64,000 nucleotides of DNA from Halomonas fontilapidosi (GCF_014192285.1 NZ_JACHXQ010000010.1:42098-106097); one strand, 5' to 3'; shown: positions 43,614 to 53,165, numbered from the stretch's first letter. Numbers and translations are program-made. The notes: generated by a model not told the origin, from the sequence alone.

Positions 43614-45325
43614 GGGGCTCCCTGCATGCCACGGCGATTCGACCATAGCAGCTTCGGCAGGCCGATCGCGATAATGAATCCCACCAGGGGCAGGCAGGCC
43701 TGGACCAGTGCCCAGACCCCGATCACCCGGCGGTTATTGCCGGCGGCCAGCGAGACCGCCTCGGTGGTCACGGTGGTCACCCGTCCACCCGCCAGCAGCT
43801 GGGTGGGCAGGTACTGACCGATACTCACCGCGAGCCCCACGGCCACGGCGGTGAGAATCGGCGCCAGCAGCATCGGCAGGCGTACCCGCCAGAAGGCCCC
43901 GTTGCGGGAGGCACCCAGCGTCAGTGCTAGGCGCGACCAGCGTGGATCGAAGCGCCGATAGGCCTCGGAGAGCGAGAGAAACACGTAGGGCAACACGAAC
44001 AGCAGGTGGCCAAAGGTGACCAGAGCGTGGGTCGGTCGGGTACCGAGCTGCTCCATGACCACCACCAGGCCGAACAGGAAAGCGATCTGCGGGACGATCA
44101 GCGGCAGGTAGAGCAGCCACAGGGCCCGTGAGGGGTGTCGGCCGCTGCGCTGCTCGTTTTCCAATGCCGCCAGCGCCAGGGCTGCGGCGATGAGTGTTGA
44201 GGCTACGGCGACCAGTGCCGTCGAGGCGATCGGGCCGGCGAGCGCGGGCAGCGCCCGGGCCCAGTGTGCGAGCGTCGCACTTGTTGGCAGGAGATCGGGA
44301 AAACGCCAGAAACCGGCCACGGAGTGGATCGCCAGGCCGGCGATGCCGGCGAAGGCGATCACCGTGACCAGCACAACCCACAGCTTGCCGGCGATATGCA
44401 GGCTGGCTTCGCCCCGCCGCCGCCCGCCGCGAATGACCCAGCCACGCATCAGCCTGGCCACGAGCCGCTCCAGTGCCCACCAGATCATCAGCGCTGTGGC
44501 GGTGACGCCGAGCTGCAGGATCGCCCCGGCCGAGGCCAGGAAACGCGTCTCGAGATCGGGGTCGCTGAACCAGGTGAGGATCGAGACGGCAAGCGTAGGA
44601 GGCAAGGTGGGGCCGAGGATCATCGCCACATCCACCACTGAGGAGGCGTAGGCGATCACCGCGAACACCGGCAGGCGGATCAGCGGATACAGCGACGGCG
44701 CGACCACCTTCCACCAGGCCAGCGTCGGGCGGTAGCCCAGCGAGCGCGCCATGGCGACGCGTCGTTCGGTGTCGAGCTGGGGCAGGGCTGCCAGGCTCAT
44801 CAGCAGCAGGAAGGGAATTTCCTTGATCACCAGCCCGGCGATCAGCGACAGCCCCCAGGGATCGTGGACGATCAGCAGGTCCGGCGGACGCTCCCAGCCG
44901 GTCAGCCCCGGCGAGGCGAGTCGCGCGACGAGCCCCGAGGGGGCGATCAAAAAGGCCAGCCCGAAGGCCGCGGCAGCATGGGGAATGGAGAGTAGCGGCG
45001 AGACTAGCCGACGGATCCAGCGGTCGAGCCGACTGCCGCTCGCGGCGGCCAGGAAGAGCAGCACCACCGCCAGCGAAATGGCGGTGGCGAGCAGGCCGCT
45101 GGCCAGGCTGATGGCGGCCGAGCGCCAGATGCCGGGCTCGGCAAACAGCGCTCGCCAGGGGTCGAGGGATAGGCGCTCACCGCCCAGCGCCGGCAGATAG
45201 CCAAAAGCCGGCAGCAGGGCCATGGTCAGGCCGGCAAGGATTGGCGCGACCAGCAGGATGACGATCAACACCGGGGCCAGGCGCAGCATCAGCGAGCCCT
45301 CGTCGCGGGGATGGTCGGTGGCCAT
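43610..45325 (-). CDS. ynjC: ABC importer double permease, YnjC type
   Basis: 571 residues, about twice a single permease, with two binding-protein-dependent permease halves. EAA-type loops occur at 'MARSLGYRPTLAWWKVVAPS' and 'LALTLGASRNGAFWRVRLPM'. Around 12 hydrophobic segments are visible. It overlaps both neighbours (start at the binding-protein stop, stop at the ATPase start), so the three proteins are tightly coupled. Confidence 0.87.
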   Translation of the reverse strand: MATDHPRDEGSLMLRLAPVLIVILLVAPILAGLTMALLPAFGYLPALGGERLSLDPWRALFAEPGIWRSAAISLASGLLATAISLAVVLLFLAAASGSRLDRWIRRLVSPLLSIPHAAAAFGLAFLIAPSGLVARLASPGLTGWERPPDLLIVHDPWGLSLIAGLVIKEIPFLLLMSLAALPQLDTERRVAMARSLGYRPTLAWWKVVAPSLYPLIRLPVFAVIAYASSVVDVAMILGPTLPPTLAVSILTWFSDPDLETRFLASAGAILQLGVTATALMIWWALERLVARLMRGWVIRGGRRRGEASLHIAGKLWVVLVTVIAFAGIAGLAIHSVAGFWRFPDLLPTSATLAHWARALPALAGPIASTALVAVASTLIAAALALAALENEQRSGRHPSRALWLLYLPLIVPQIAFLFGLVVVMEQLGTRPTHALVTFGHLLFVLPYVFLSLSEAYRRFDPRWSRLALTLGASRNGAFWRVRLPMLLAPILTAVAVGLAVSIGQYLPTQLLAGGRVTTVTTEAVSLAAGNNRRVIGVWALVQACLPLVGFIIAIGLPKLLWSNRRGMQGAP

Positions 45326-46563
45326 CAGTCGCCGATGTAGCGGGCCTGCCAGGCGTCCTGAAGGGCCGTCATCCAGCTGGGGTGCGGTTCGGGTAGCGTC
45401 TTCTGCAGGGCCCCTGCCGGCAGCATTGCCGGGTTGCTGTCGTCCAGGGTAAACAGGTCGCGGCTCTGGTCATCGAGGCGGGCCAGATCCAGCACGGTGC
45501 GATCTCCCCAGACGTCGAGATCCTGCTTGTGTGCCTGGGCCTCGGGCGAGAGCAGGAAGTCGGCGACCACCATGGCGCCGGCCTTGTGGGGCGAATTATA
45601 GGGTATCGCCACGAAGTGCACGTTGCCCAGGGTGCCGCTCTCCGGCACGTAGCTGCGGGTGCTTTCCGGCAGTTCGAAGTCGGCGACCGCCGCCGCCGGC
45701 TCCGAGGGGGTGAAGGTGAAGGCCAGCGCCAGTTCACCGTTGCCCATCAGGCTGCGCATCTCGGGGCCGGTTGCGGGGAACTGCCGACCGCTGCGCCACA
45801 GGTGGGGATGGAGAGCGTCCAGGTAGTCCCAGAGCGGTGCGGTAATGGCGGCAAAGTCGCTCTCCGCGACCGGCGCGTAGAGTGCCTCGTGCTCGTCGGT
45901 GAGCTCGATCAGGGCCTGCTTGAGGAAGGTGCTGCCGGTGAAGTCGGGGATGCGCGGATAGGTGAAACGCCCGGGATTGGCCTCGGCCCATGCCAGCAAG
46001 GCATGGATATCCTGCGGGGGGGCTGCAACCTCCTGGCTATCCCCGCGGAGCTCATGGCTATCATAGTAGAAGGTGATCTGTGCCCGGCCCCAGGGGGACT
46101 CGTAGCCCTCGGTGGGCAGGGTAAAGTCGGTGACCACTTCGGGATTGTGCTCGGGGTGGGTGAGCGCGAAGTTCGGCAAGGTCTCGGCGAAGGGGCCGAA
46201 CAGCAGCTCGTTGGCCTTCATGGCGGCGAAGTTTTCGCCATTGATCCAGATCAGGTCGACATTGCCGTCGTCATGGTTGCCAGCCTGCTTTTCCGCCAGC
46301 ACCCGCGAGACCGCCTCGCTGGTGTCGCCGACCTTGACATGGGTGAGGGCAATATCGAACTGCTCCTCGACCTGCCCGGCCACCCAGTCGATATAGTCGT
46401 TAGTGCGCTGCTCGCCGGCCCAGGCATACCAGTAGACGGCCTGGCCACGCGCCTCGTCGAGTACGGCCTCCCAGTCGGCCGGGGCGGGTGCGGCCTGCAG
46501 GGCCGTAGCGGGGAGCAGCAGCGTCGGCACAAGGGCGGCGAGCCGGGGAAAGAGGGTGCGCAT
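45325..46563 (-). CDS. ynjB: ABC importer binding protein, YnjB type
   Basis: 412 residues with signal peptide (MRTLFPRLAALVPTLLLPATALQAA). Mature features: 'AVYWYAWAGEQRTNDYIDWV', 'VDLIWINGENFAAMKANELL', 'YESPWGRAQITFYYDSHEL' and 'FTYPRIPDFTGSTFLKQALI', the last being characteristic of YnjB. It lies 66 bases after the phosphotransferase-like gene and probably shares its ECF promoter. Confidence 0.87.
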   Translation of the reverse strand: MRTLFPRLAALVPTLLLPATALQAAPAPADWEAVLDEARGQAVYWYAWAGEQRTNDYIDWVAGQVEEQFDIALTHVKVGDTSEAVSRVLAEKQAGNHDDGNVDLIWINGENFAAMKANELLFGPFAETLPNFALTHPEHNPEVVTDFTLPTEGYESPWGRAQITFYYDSHELRGDSQEVAAPPQDIHALLAWAEANPGRFTYPRIPDFTGSTFLKQALIELTDEHEALYAPVAESDFAAITAPLWDYLDALHPHLWRSGRQFPATGPEMRSLMGNGELALAFTFTPSEPAAAVADFELPESTRSYVPESGTLGNVHFVAIPYNSPHKAGAMVVADFLLSPEAQAHKQDLDVWGDRTVLDLARLDDQSRDLFTLDDSNPAMLPAGALQKTLPEPHPSWMTALQDAWQARYIGD

Positions 46564-46629
46564 CGCAGGTTCCTTGGGTCAGGGAGACGTTGAGAGGGAT
46601 GTTGTCCGCGCTCGGGCATGCAGCGAGGG

Positions 46630-47730
46630 TCACTCGTGAGTACCGGGAGAGAGCAGGCGTGCCAGCTGGCGGTTCTGGTCCCGGACATGCTCGATCACGG
46701 CCACGGAAAGGTAGTGGTCGACCCGGTCGCGCACGTGGGCGACCAGGGCATCGTCGCTCAGCTCGGCGGCCCAGTCCTCACCGCGGGCATCGGCGTCCCG
46801 GGAGCGAAGGTTACTGGCTCGCCACTTCGCGCACCAGGTCAGCGACCACAGCCACATGGCCCGCCGGCACGCCAGCAAGGTGTCGAGGTCGCCGTCGAAG
46901 TCAACGGCGGCACTCCAATGGCGATAGAAGGCGGCCACCTCGGCGGGCAGCAGCTCGGTTCGGCTCTTGAGGTCCCAGGTCGTCGAGGTATAGAGGCTGG
47001 CGTGGGCCAGGTCGAAGCCCACCAGGCCGTAGCGACATTTCTCCAGGTCGACCAGCACCGCGCGTCCTGATTCGGTGACCAGGAAGTTACCGGGATGGGC
47101 GTCGAAGCTGATCAGCCGCGGCTCGGCGCCCCGCTCGGAAGGCAGCCGTTCTGGCAGGGCGGCCAGCTCGGCCTCGATCAGCGCTCGGGCGTCGACATCC
47201 AGTTCGGCCTGGTCGAGAAAGCGTGCCTGGTCCCTGACCTCCGCCAGCATCGCCGCCCAGGGGTCGGCGGGGCAGAGAAGCGGCGGGCGCGCCTCGGCAT
47301 CGGGCACGTCCAGTACATGGAAGCTGGCCAGCGCCTCGGCGATGTCGGGCAGGTCACCCGGGAGTCGCGCCGGGCGACCCCGGATGGCACTGACCAGCAG
47401 CCCGCCACGCGGCAGCATCCGGTCGGGCGGGAGGATGCCGTGCAGGGAGGGGGCATGGCCGCCCTGGCTGGCGCGTTCGAAGCAGGCCGCCTGGTAGGCG
47501 AGGTTGGCGGCGGGATCGAGTCGCATCTGGCTCTGCTTGGGTAATCGCGCCACCCAGTCGATCTGTTCCCGCTCGAGCCACACATGGTGATGGGCCAGGC
47601 CCGTATCGGCCATCGGGTGCATGGCGTGTATGTCTGCATCGTGGCCAGCGCGACGCAGCGCCTGGCCCAGTGGTTGGCAAAGATCCGGTCGGGCCCGTGG
47701 CGAGGCGGTAGGAATGGCGGTCTCCGGCAT
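46630..47730 (-). CDS. Aminoglycoside-phosphotransferase/choline-kinase-like protein
   Basis: 366 residues. The kinase-like catalytic loop and metal site are visible: 'RLISFDAHPGNFLVTESGRA' (Asp-x2-x2-Asn) and 'VLVDLEKCRYGLVGFDLAHA' in place of the usual DxD. The N-lobe is degenerate. Such proteins phosphorylate small hydroxylated compounds (choline, thiamine, sugars, antibiotics). It heads a unit with ynjBCD, so it may phosphorylate the imported compound. TGTAAGG-N15-CGAC lies about 33 bases upstream. Confidence 0.8.
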   Translation of the reverse strand: MPETAIPTASPRARPDLCQPLGQALRRAGHDADIHAMHPMADTGLAHHHVWLEREQIDWVARLPKQSQMRLDPAANLAYQAACFERASQGGHAPSLHGILPPDRMLPRGGLLVSAIRGRPARLPGDLPDIAEALASFHVLDVPDAEARPPLLCPADPWAAMLAEVRDQARFLDQAELDVDARALIEAELAALPERLPSERGAEPRLISFDAHPGNFLVTESGRAVLVDLEKCRYGLVGFDLAHASLYTSTTWDLKSRTELLPAEVAAFYRHWSAAVDFDGDLDTLLACRRAMWLWSLTWCAKWRASNLRSRDADARGEDWAAELSDDALVAHVRDRVDHYLSVAVIEHVRDQNRQLARLLSPGTHE

Positions 47731-47762
47731 GATGCTCCTCGTTGTGTAGGCCAGCGATGAGG

Positions 47763-47792
47763 GATGGTCGCATTAGCTGGGTATTCCTTACA
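47763..47792 (-). promoter_or_regulatory. ECF promoter of the phosphotransferase-ynjBCD unit
   Basis: Minus strand: TGTAAGG, 15 bases, CGACCATC, ending about 33 bases before the start at 47730. It is back-to-back with the promoter of the tailed cytochrome. Confidence 0.65.
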
Positions 47793-47812
47793 TCGCCTTG
47801 GAGGGCTGCGCG

Positions 47813-47842
47813 TGTAAGGCCGAGCTGGGCAGTGCGACACAG
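47813..47842 (+). promoter_or_regulatory. ECF promoter of the tailed cytochrome
   Basis: TGTAAGG, 15 bases, CGACACAG, about 70 bases before the cytochrome start. Confidence 0.75.
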
Positions 47843-47912
47843 CGATAGCGCTGATCAGTTGAAGATGGCGTCAGCGTTCTCACGAGGCACAAACACAACA
47901 AGGGGTGAAATC

Positions 47913-48662
47913 ATGTCACAGCACGACGATAAACGCCGCAGGCTCCTGGGTCGTCTGAACCGTCAACTCGCGTATACGGCACCGCTGCTCGCCCTGGTGG
48001 CCGGGGGCGCCGTGTTTCAGGCATCGGCAAGCAATGACGCCGCCGTTGCCGGCTTTAGCTCACCCGATGATGCTTCCCTGATGCTGGCCAGCAATCATGC
48101 AGAGGGCGCTGCCGAGGGTGGGGCGGAAGGCCAGGCCGAAGGTGAGGCGGAAGGCGAAGCTGAGGGAGAAGCGCAGGGCGAGGCAGAAGGCGAGGCAGAA
48201 GGCGAGGCAGAAGGCGAGGCCCAGGCAGAGGGTGAAGCGGAAGGCGAAGCCGAAGGTGAGGCCGAGGGTGGCGACAGCGCCGCGGTGGCAAGGCCCGAGG
48301 GGTATTCGCCGGCCTACAGCGAAACCGGCAATAACCCCCAGGAGATGCTGGCCCGCGGCGAGGAACTCTATTACGACACCTCCTTGAGCAGCAATGGGCT
48401 CGCCTGCGCAAGCTGCCACGGCAGTGACGGTCAGGACATGGGCTACAACCCGACCTTCGAACAGCCCTTCCCCCATCAGGTGGCGATGGCTGCCAACCAG
48501 TTCGGCATGTCGGACGTTCACGCCGACGAGATGGTGCAGATCTGCATGGTAGCGCCGATGGCGGCCGAGCCGCTCGAGTGGGGCAGCGAGGAACTGACCT
48601 CTCTGGCGGCCTACATGGTGGAAGTGCAGAAGCGTGTCGCCGGAGAACCGCATGATCTCTGA
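47913..48662 (+). CDS. c-type cytochrome with acidic-tail leader module
   Basis: 249 residues. Residues 1-65 are collinear with the small tail protein at 35893: 27 of the first 40 residues are identical (for example DKRRxLLxRLxRQL, then YTAPxLALVA), and LMLA-x-x-HAEG occurs at the same positions. Residues 63-120 are Ala-Glu-Gly repeats with two Gln-containing breaks. Residues 130-249 are a class I cytochrome c: heme site Cys165-x-x-Cys168-His169 (LACASCHGSDGQDMGY), candidate axial Met212 or Met216 (ICMVAPMAAEP). Export is required for heme attachment, so the leader must serve as a signal peptide. The repeat is thus a linker or modified tag between leader and heme domain. Confidence 0.85.
   Translation: MSQHDDKRRRLLGRLNRQLAYTAPLLALVAGGAVFQASASNDAAVAGFSSPDDASLMLASNHAEGAAEGGAEGQAEGEAEGEAEGEAQGEAEGEAEGEAEGEAQAEGEAEGEAEGEAEGGDSAAVARPEGYSPAYSETGNNPQEMLARGEELYYDTSLSSNGLACASCHGSDGQDMGYNPTFEQPFPHQVAMAANQFGMSDVHADEMVQICMVAPMAAEPLEWGSEELTSLAAYMVEVQKRVAGEPHDL
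48099..48272 (+). repeat. Ala-Glu-Gly repeat region in the cytochrome
   Basis: About 58 codons of Glu-Gly-Glu-Ala-type units, e.g. three consecutive near-identical GGCGAGGCAGAA units at about 48178-48213. Those repeats are more uniform than in the small tail gene, consistent with recent unit duplication. Confidence 0.75.
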
Positions 48663-48720
48663 GCCTGGCTTGCGGCGCTGAACGCGCCTACCTATTCGGC
48701 TCGCCTCCGCCTCGGTTTTC

Positions 48721-48742
48721 GGGCCCACCCGTGGGTGGGCCC
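48721..48742 (+). terminator. Hairpin after tailed cytochrome
   Basis: GGGCCCACCC and GGGTGGGCCC form a ten-base stem with a two-base loop, 59 bases past the stop. No T-run follows. Confidence 0.5.
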
Positions 48743-48890
48743 AGCTGTCTGCGCGGAGGGCATCTCCTTTCCTCCGACCGGCGGCAGCTGTTGCCGCCCC
48801 ACGGCCAAGTGCCTACGCTGATATCGGTAATGACTGAACCACTCTTCCCCATGAGGTTCTCAAAAGCAGGCACTGAAGGGCGAGCACGAG

Positions 48891-50330
48891 ATGATAAATC
48901 CAGATCGCAGGGGCATGGCCGGGCGCATCCTGATGCTGGCAAGCCTGCTCTGTCTAACGCTCGGTGCGCTGCTGGCCTGGCAGGTCCAGGCGCAACAGGA
49001 CGAGCGCACGGCCCTGGTGATGACGGTCGACGATGCCATCGGGCCGGCCATCAGCGACTATTTTCAGCGGGGCCTGGAACTCGCCGAGGAGCGCGACGCT
49101 GAGCTGGTCGTGGTGGAGATGGATACCCCCGGCGGGCTCGATGCCTCGATGCGCTCGATGATCAGTGCCATGCTTGCCTCCCCCGTTCCTGTCGCCATCT
49201 ATGTCTCCCCCTCGGGCGCTCGGGCCGCCAGTGCCGGCACCTATCTGCTCTATGCCAGCCATGTGGCAGCCATGGCGCCGGCCACCCATCTCGGCTCGGC
49301 CACTCCGGTGCAGATGGGGGGTGGTGGCCTGCCTGGGCTAGGCGGCGAAGAAGAAGCGGAAGGTGAGAGCGAGTCTGCCGGGGAGGAAGGCGCCGATGCG
49401 GACGCCGCAGACGAGGCGGCTGAAGACGAGCCCCGCCGCGGCGAGACGGCCATGGAGCGCAAGGTGCTGGAGGACGCGGTGGCCTATATCCGCTCGCTTG
49501 CCGAGCGCCATGGCCGCAACGCCGACTGGGCGGAGCAAGCCGTGCGGGAGGCGGTCAACCTCACCGCCCGGGAGGCCCTGGAGCAGAACGTCACCGATGT
49601 GGTGGCCACTGACCTGGACGACTTGCTGGCCCAGATCGACGGACGCACGGTGGTGATGGAGGATGGCGAGCGCACCCTGGCTACCGCGGATCTGGTCATC
49701 GAACGCTTCGATCAGGACTGGCGTACCAAGCTGCTGGCCGTGATCACCAACCCCAACGTCGCCTATTTTCTGATGATCATCGGCTTCTACGGGCTGATCT
49801 TCGAGCTGTCTAATCCGGGCAGCCTAGTGCCAGGGACCATCGGCATCATCTCACTGCTGCTGGCGCTGTTCGCCTTCCAGGTGCTGCCGGTCAACTACGC
49901 TGGGCTGGCGCTGATTCTGGTGGGGCTGGGGCTGATCGTGGGCGAGGCACTGATGCCCAGTTTCGGCATTCTCGGGATAGGCGGCATCGTCGCCTTCGTG
50001 ATCGGATCGGTGATGCTGATGGACGCGGACAACCTGAATATCTCGCTGCCGATGATCGGCGGCATCGCCCTGCTGGCGGCGGGTCTGATGCTGTGGGTGA
50101 TGACCCGCTTCATCGGGCTGCGTCGACGCGCTCCGCGGACCGGCCAGGAGGAACTCGTCGGCAGCGAGGCTTTGGTCCTCGAGGACTTCGAGGGCAAGGG
50201 GCATGTGCGGTTGATGGGCGAGCGCTGGAATGCGCGCAGCTCACAGCCGCTGAGCCGCGGGCAGACGGCGCGCGTAACCGCCGTCGAGGGGCTGACCCTG
50301 ATAGTGGAGCCACTCGATTCAGCGTCCTGA
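48891..50330 (+). CDS. NfeD-type membrane serine protease
   Basis: 479 residues. Signal/anchor (MLASLLCLTLGALLAW), then a ClpP-class domain with 'VVVEMDTPGGLDASMRSMI', nucleophile Ser114 in 'SGARAASAGTYLL' and candidate base Lys191 in 'ERKVLEDAVAYIR'. Four to five membrane spans lie at about 290-405 and a C-terminal NfeD OB-fold at about 410-479. Residues 153-180 form an acidic insert (EEEAEGESESAGEEG...). The long NfeD proteins cleave the C-terminus of their partner stomatin, which is the next gene. Confidence 0.88.
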   Translation: MINPDRRGMAGRILMLASLLCLTLGALLAWQVQAQQDERTALVMTVDDAIGPAISDYFQRGLELAEERDAELVVVEMDTPGGLDASMRSMISAMLASPVPVAIYVSPSGARAASAGTYLLYASHVAAMAPATHLGSATPVQMGGGGLPGLGGEEEAEGESESAGEEGADADAADEAAEDEPRRGETAMERKVLEDAVAYIRSLAERHGRNADWAEQAVREAVNLTAREALEQNVTDVVATDLDDLLAQIDGRTVVMEDGERTLATADLVIERFDQDWRTKLLAVITNPNVAYFLMIIGFYGLIFELSNPGSLVPGTIGIISLLLALFAFQVLPVNYAGLALILVGLGLIVGEALMPSFGILGIGGIVAFVIGSVMLMDADNLNISLPMIGGIALLAAGLMLWVMTRFIGLRRRAPRTGQEELVGSEALVLEDFEGKGHVRLMGERWNARSSQPLSRGQTARVTAVEGLTLIVEPLDSAS

Positions 50331-50393
50331 GGCCGCGGCACGTTTCCCGGCGCCGGGCACTCCGACGCCGGCCACATTGAAGGAGAGCAAGCC

Positions 50394-51197
50394 ATGTTGA
50401 TTTCCTATCTCGTTCCGGTCGTCCTGCTGGTCCTGCTGCTGGCGGCGTCGATCCGCATCCTGCCCGAGTACAAGCGCGGGGTGGTGTTCTTCCTCGGCCG
50501 CTTCCAGTCGGTAAAGGGGCCGGGCCTGCTGATCATCATTCCCGGCATCCAGAAGATGGAAGTGGTCGACCTGCGGGTGATCACCATGGATGTGCCGGAG
50601 CAGGACGTCATCTCCCAGGACAACGTCACCGTCAAGGTCAATGCGGTCCTCTACTTCCGGGTGGTGGACCCGGAGAAGGCGATCATTCAGGTGGAGAATT
50701 TCGTCAACGCCACCAGTCAGCTGGCCCAGACCACCCTACGCTCGGTGCTCGGCAAGCATGACCTCGACGAGATGCTCTCCGAACGTGACAAGCTCAACGA
50801 TGACATCCAAGAGATCATCGACAGTTCCGCGGAGAGCTGGGGCATCAAGGTGGCCAACGTGGAGATCAAGCACGTCGACCTCGATGAGAGCATGATCCGT
50901 GCTATTGCCCGCCAGGCCGAGGCCGAGCGTGAGCGGCGTGCCAAGGTGATCCACGCCGAGGGCGAACTGCAGGCCTCCAAGAAGCTGGTCGAGGCGGCCA
51001 ACGTGATGGCCGAGAACTCCGCCGCGCTGCAGCTGCGCTACCTGCAGACCATGAGCGACATGAGCAACAAGAACGCCTCCACCATCGTCTTCCCGCTGCC
51101 CATGGACATCATGGAGGCCTTCAAGCACATGAATGCCTCGCCCGCTGCCAGGGCCCGCACCGGAGGGGCGGCGCCGGATGATGCCGACGCTTCCTGA
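50394..51197 (+). CDS. Slipin/stomatin-like SPFH protein
   Basis: 267 residues: N-terminal membrane hairpin ('[19 protein letters not shown]'), SPFH domain ('[20 protein letters not shown]', '[20 protein letters not shown]', '[18 protein letters not shown]'), '[20 protein letters not shown]', a Glu/Arg/Ala-rich coiled coil ([20 protein letters not shown]) and a C-terminal hydrophobic strip. It forms membrane microdomains and is the usual operon partner and target of NfeD, 64 bases upstream. Confidence 0.9.
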   Translation: MLISYLVPVVLLVLLLAASIRILPEYKRGVVFFLGRFQSVKGPGLLIIIPGIQKMEVVDLRVITMDVPEQDVISQDNVTVKVNAVLYFRVVDPEKAIIQVENFVNATSQLAQTTLRSVLGKHDLDEMLSERDKLNDDIQEIIDSSAESWGIKVANVEIKHVDLDESMIRAIARQAEAERERRAKVIHAEGELQASKKLVEAANVMAENSAALQLRYLQTMSDMSNKNASTIVFPLPMDIMEAFKHMNASPAARARTGGAAPDDADAS

Positions 51198-51613
51198 TCC
51201 TGCCCCGCCACGGCTAGCCGGTCGTGGCATTCCGTGCCGTGGCGGCCCGGATGCAGCGCCTTGGCATCTCTGCTAGACTCCTGCGCTCTTGTCGGGTGCA
51301 TTGATTCGACGTTCGTCCGATGACGCCCCACCGATGCCGAGCATGGGAACCCGCAGAACATGATGACTCCCCTGGCAGGGCTGGCCACGCCGCCCTAGCG
51401 CACCCTCCCTATTTCCTGGCGATACCACCGTTACCGGTGCGTCATCGCGCGACATCACGCTGATGTCGCGGCCGCCTCTGCGCGCCACCCGGCGGCTTCC
51501 GCCCTCTCCTGAATGTGCCATCGGCGATCGCCCCCAGCGCGGCGCCGGGCAGGGCAGCGCATGGCAGGACCCGACGCCCCATGGCCCACCCACCCCCCTG
51601 ACTGGACCGCAGC
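51198..51613. other. Non-coding gap before SulP gene
   Basis: 416 bases. It holds the slipin terminator, a second perfect hairpin at 51448-51470 (CGCGACATCA, CGC, TGATGTCGCG), and presumably the SulP promoter. No gene is recognised. The hairpin in what would be the SulP leader is a possible regulatory element. Confidence 0.5.
51205..51245 (+). terminator. Hairpin after slipin gene
   Basis: CCGCCACGGC and GCCGTGGCGG form a perfect ten-base stem with a 21-base loop eight bases after the stop. Confidence 0.5.
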
Positions 51614-53104
51614 ATGTACGAGAAAATGAAACTGAGTTGGTTCTCCAACCTCAAGGGCGACACGCTCTCGGGCATCGTCGTCGCCCTGGCATTGATCCCC
51701 GAGGCCATCGCCTTCTCGATCATCGCCGGAGTCGACCCCAAGGTCGGCCTCTACGCTTCCTTCGCCATCTGCGTGATCATCGCCTTCGCCGGCGGGCGCT
51801 CGGGCATGATCTCGGCGGCCACCGGGGCCATGGCGCTGCTGATGGTCACCCTGGTCAAGGAGCACGGCCTGCAGTACCTGCTGGCCGCCACCCTGCTCAC
51901 CGGCGTCTTCCAGATCCTCGCGGGCTATCTCAGGCTCGCCGAACTGATGCGTTTCGTCTCGCGCTCGGTGGTCACCGGCTTCGTCAATGCCCTGGCGATC
52001 CTGATCTTCATGGCCCAGCTGCCCGAGCTCACCGGTGTGACCTGGCACGTCTACGCCATGACGGCGGCCGGCCTGGCCATCATCTACGGCTTCCCCTACC
52101 TGCCGGTAGTGGGCAAGCTGCTGCCATCGCCGCTGGTCTGCATCCTGGCGCTCACCGCGGTCTACATGCTGACCGGCATGGAGATCCGCAGCGTCGGTGA
52201 CATGGGCGAGTTACCGGACAGCCTGCCGGTCTTCCTGTGGCCTGAGGTCCCGCTCAACCTCGAGACGCTGATGATCATCCTGCCCTACTCGCTGATGCTG
52301 GCGGTGGTGGGGCTGCTGGAGTCGATGATGACCGCCACCATCGTCGACGACCTGACCGACACCAAGAGCGACAAGAACCGCGAGTGCAAGGGCCAGGGCA
52401 TCGCCAACATCGGCGCCGGCCTGATCGGCGGCATGGCGGGCTGCGCGATGATTGGCCAATCGGTGATCAACATCAAATCCGGCGGTCGCCGTCGCCTGTC
52501 GACCCTGATCGCCGGCGTGGCGCTGCTGCTGATGGTGGTGTTCCTGTCCGACTGGGTTTCCCAGATTCCCATGGCCGCGCTGGTGGCGGTGATGATCATG
52601 GTTTCCATCGGTACCTTCAGCTGGGAGTCGATCCGTGATCTCAGCAAGCACCCGATGAGCACCAACGTCGTGATGCTGGCCACCGTGGCCGTCACCGTGG
52701 GCACGCACAACCTGGCGATCGGCGTCTTTGTCGGCGTGTTGATTGCCGCCATGAATTTTGCCAACAAGGTGGGCAACATCCTCTATATCGGCAGCGACGA
52801 GGCCGAGGAGGGCAGTCGTCGCATTTACACGGTAGTGGGCCAGGTGTTCTTCGCCTCCTCCGAGCGATTTGCCGAGGCCTTCGACTTCAAGGAGACGGTG
52901 CAGAAAGTGACCATCGATCTGTCGCGCGCCCATTTCTGGGACATCACCGCCGTCCAGACCCTGGACCGGGTGGTGATCAAGTTCCGTCGCGAGGGCACCG
53001 AAGTGGAGCTGATCGGCCTCAACGAGGCCAGCGCCACGATTGTCGATCGCTATGCGGTGCATGACGACCCCGAGGCCGTCGAGAAGCTGATGGGCGGCCA
53101 TTGA
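51614..53104 (+). CDS. SulP-family anion transporter with STAS domain
   Basis: 496 residues. About 11-12 membrane spans: '[20 protein letters not shown]', '[20 protein letters not shown]' and the conserved '[20 protein letters not shown]' followed by '[18 protein letters not shown]'. The C-terminal STAS domain (about 400-490) has '[20 protein letters not shown]'. Members move sulfate, bicarbonate or other anions with Na+ or H+. The substrate is not readable here. A universal stress protein gene follows 61 bases later, a common pairing. Confidence 0.87.
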   Translation: MYEKMKLSWFSNLKGDTLSGIVVALALIPEAIAFSIIAGVDPKVGLYASFAICVIIAFAGGRSGMISAATGAMALLMVTLVKEHGLQYLLAATLLTGVFQILAGYLRLAELMRFVSRSVVTGFVNALAILIFMAQLPELTGVTWHVYAMTAAGLAIIYGFPYLPVVGKLLPSPLVCILALTAVYMLTGMEIRSVGDMGELPDSLPVFLWPEVPLNLETLMIILPYSLMLAVVGLLESMMTATIVDDLTDTKSDKNRECKGQGIANIGAGLIGGMAGCAMIGQSVINIKSGGRRRLSTLIAGVALLLMVVFLSDWVSQIPMAALVAVMIMVSIGTFSWESIRDLSKHPMSTNVVMLATVAVTVGTHNLAIGVFVGVLIAAMNFANKVGNILYIGSDEAEEGSRRIYTVVGQVFFASSERFAEAFDFKETVQKVTIDLSRAHFWDITAVQTLDRVVIKFRREGTEVELIGLNEASATIVDRYAVHDDPEAVEKLMGGH

Positions 53105-53165
53105 CCTGCCCGAGGCATGATGTAGAACGTGAACAGATGACCCGATACGCCAGTTTCAGGACACG

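Noticed and set aside
43734..44714. A 326-codon alternative-frame reading inside ynjC
   Set aside because: It lies in another frame of the same strand, within a permease showing clear membrane segments and EAA loops.
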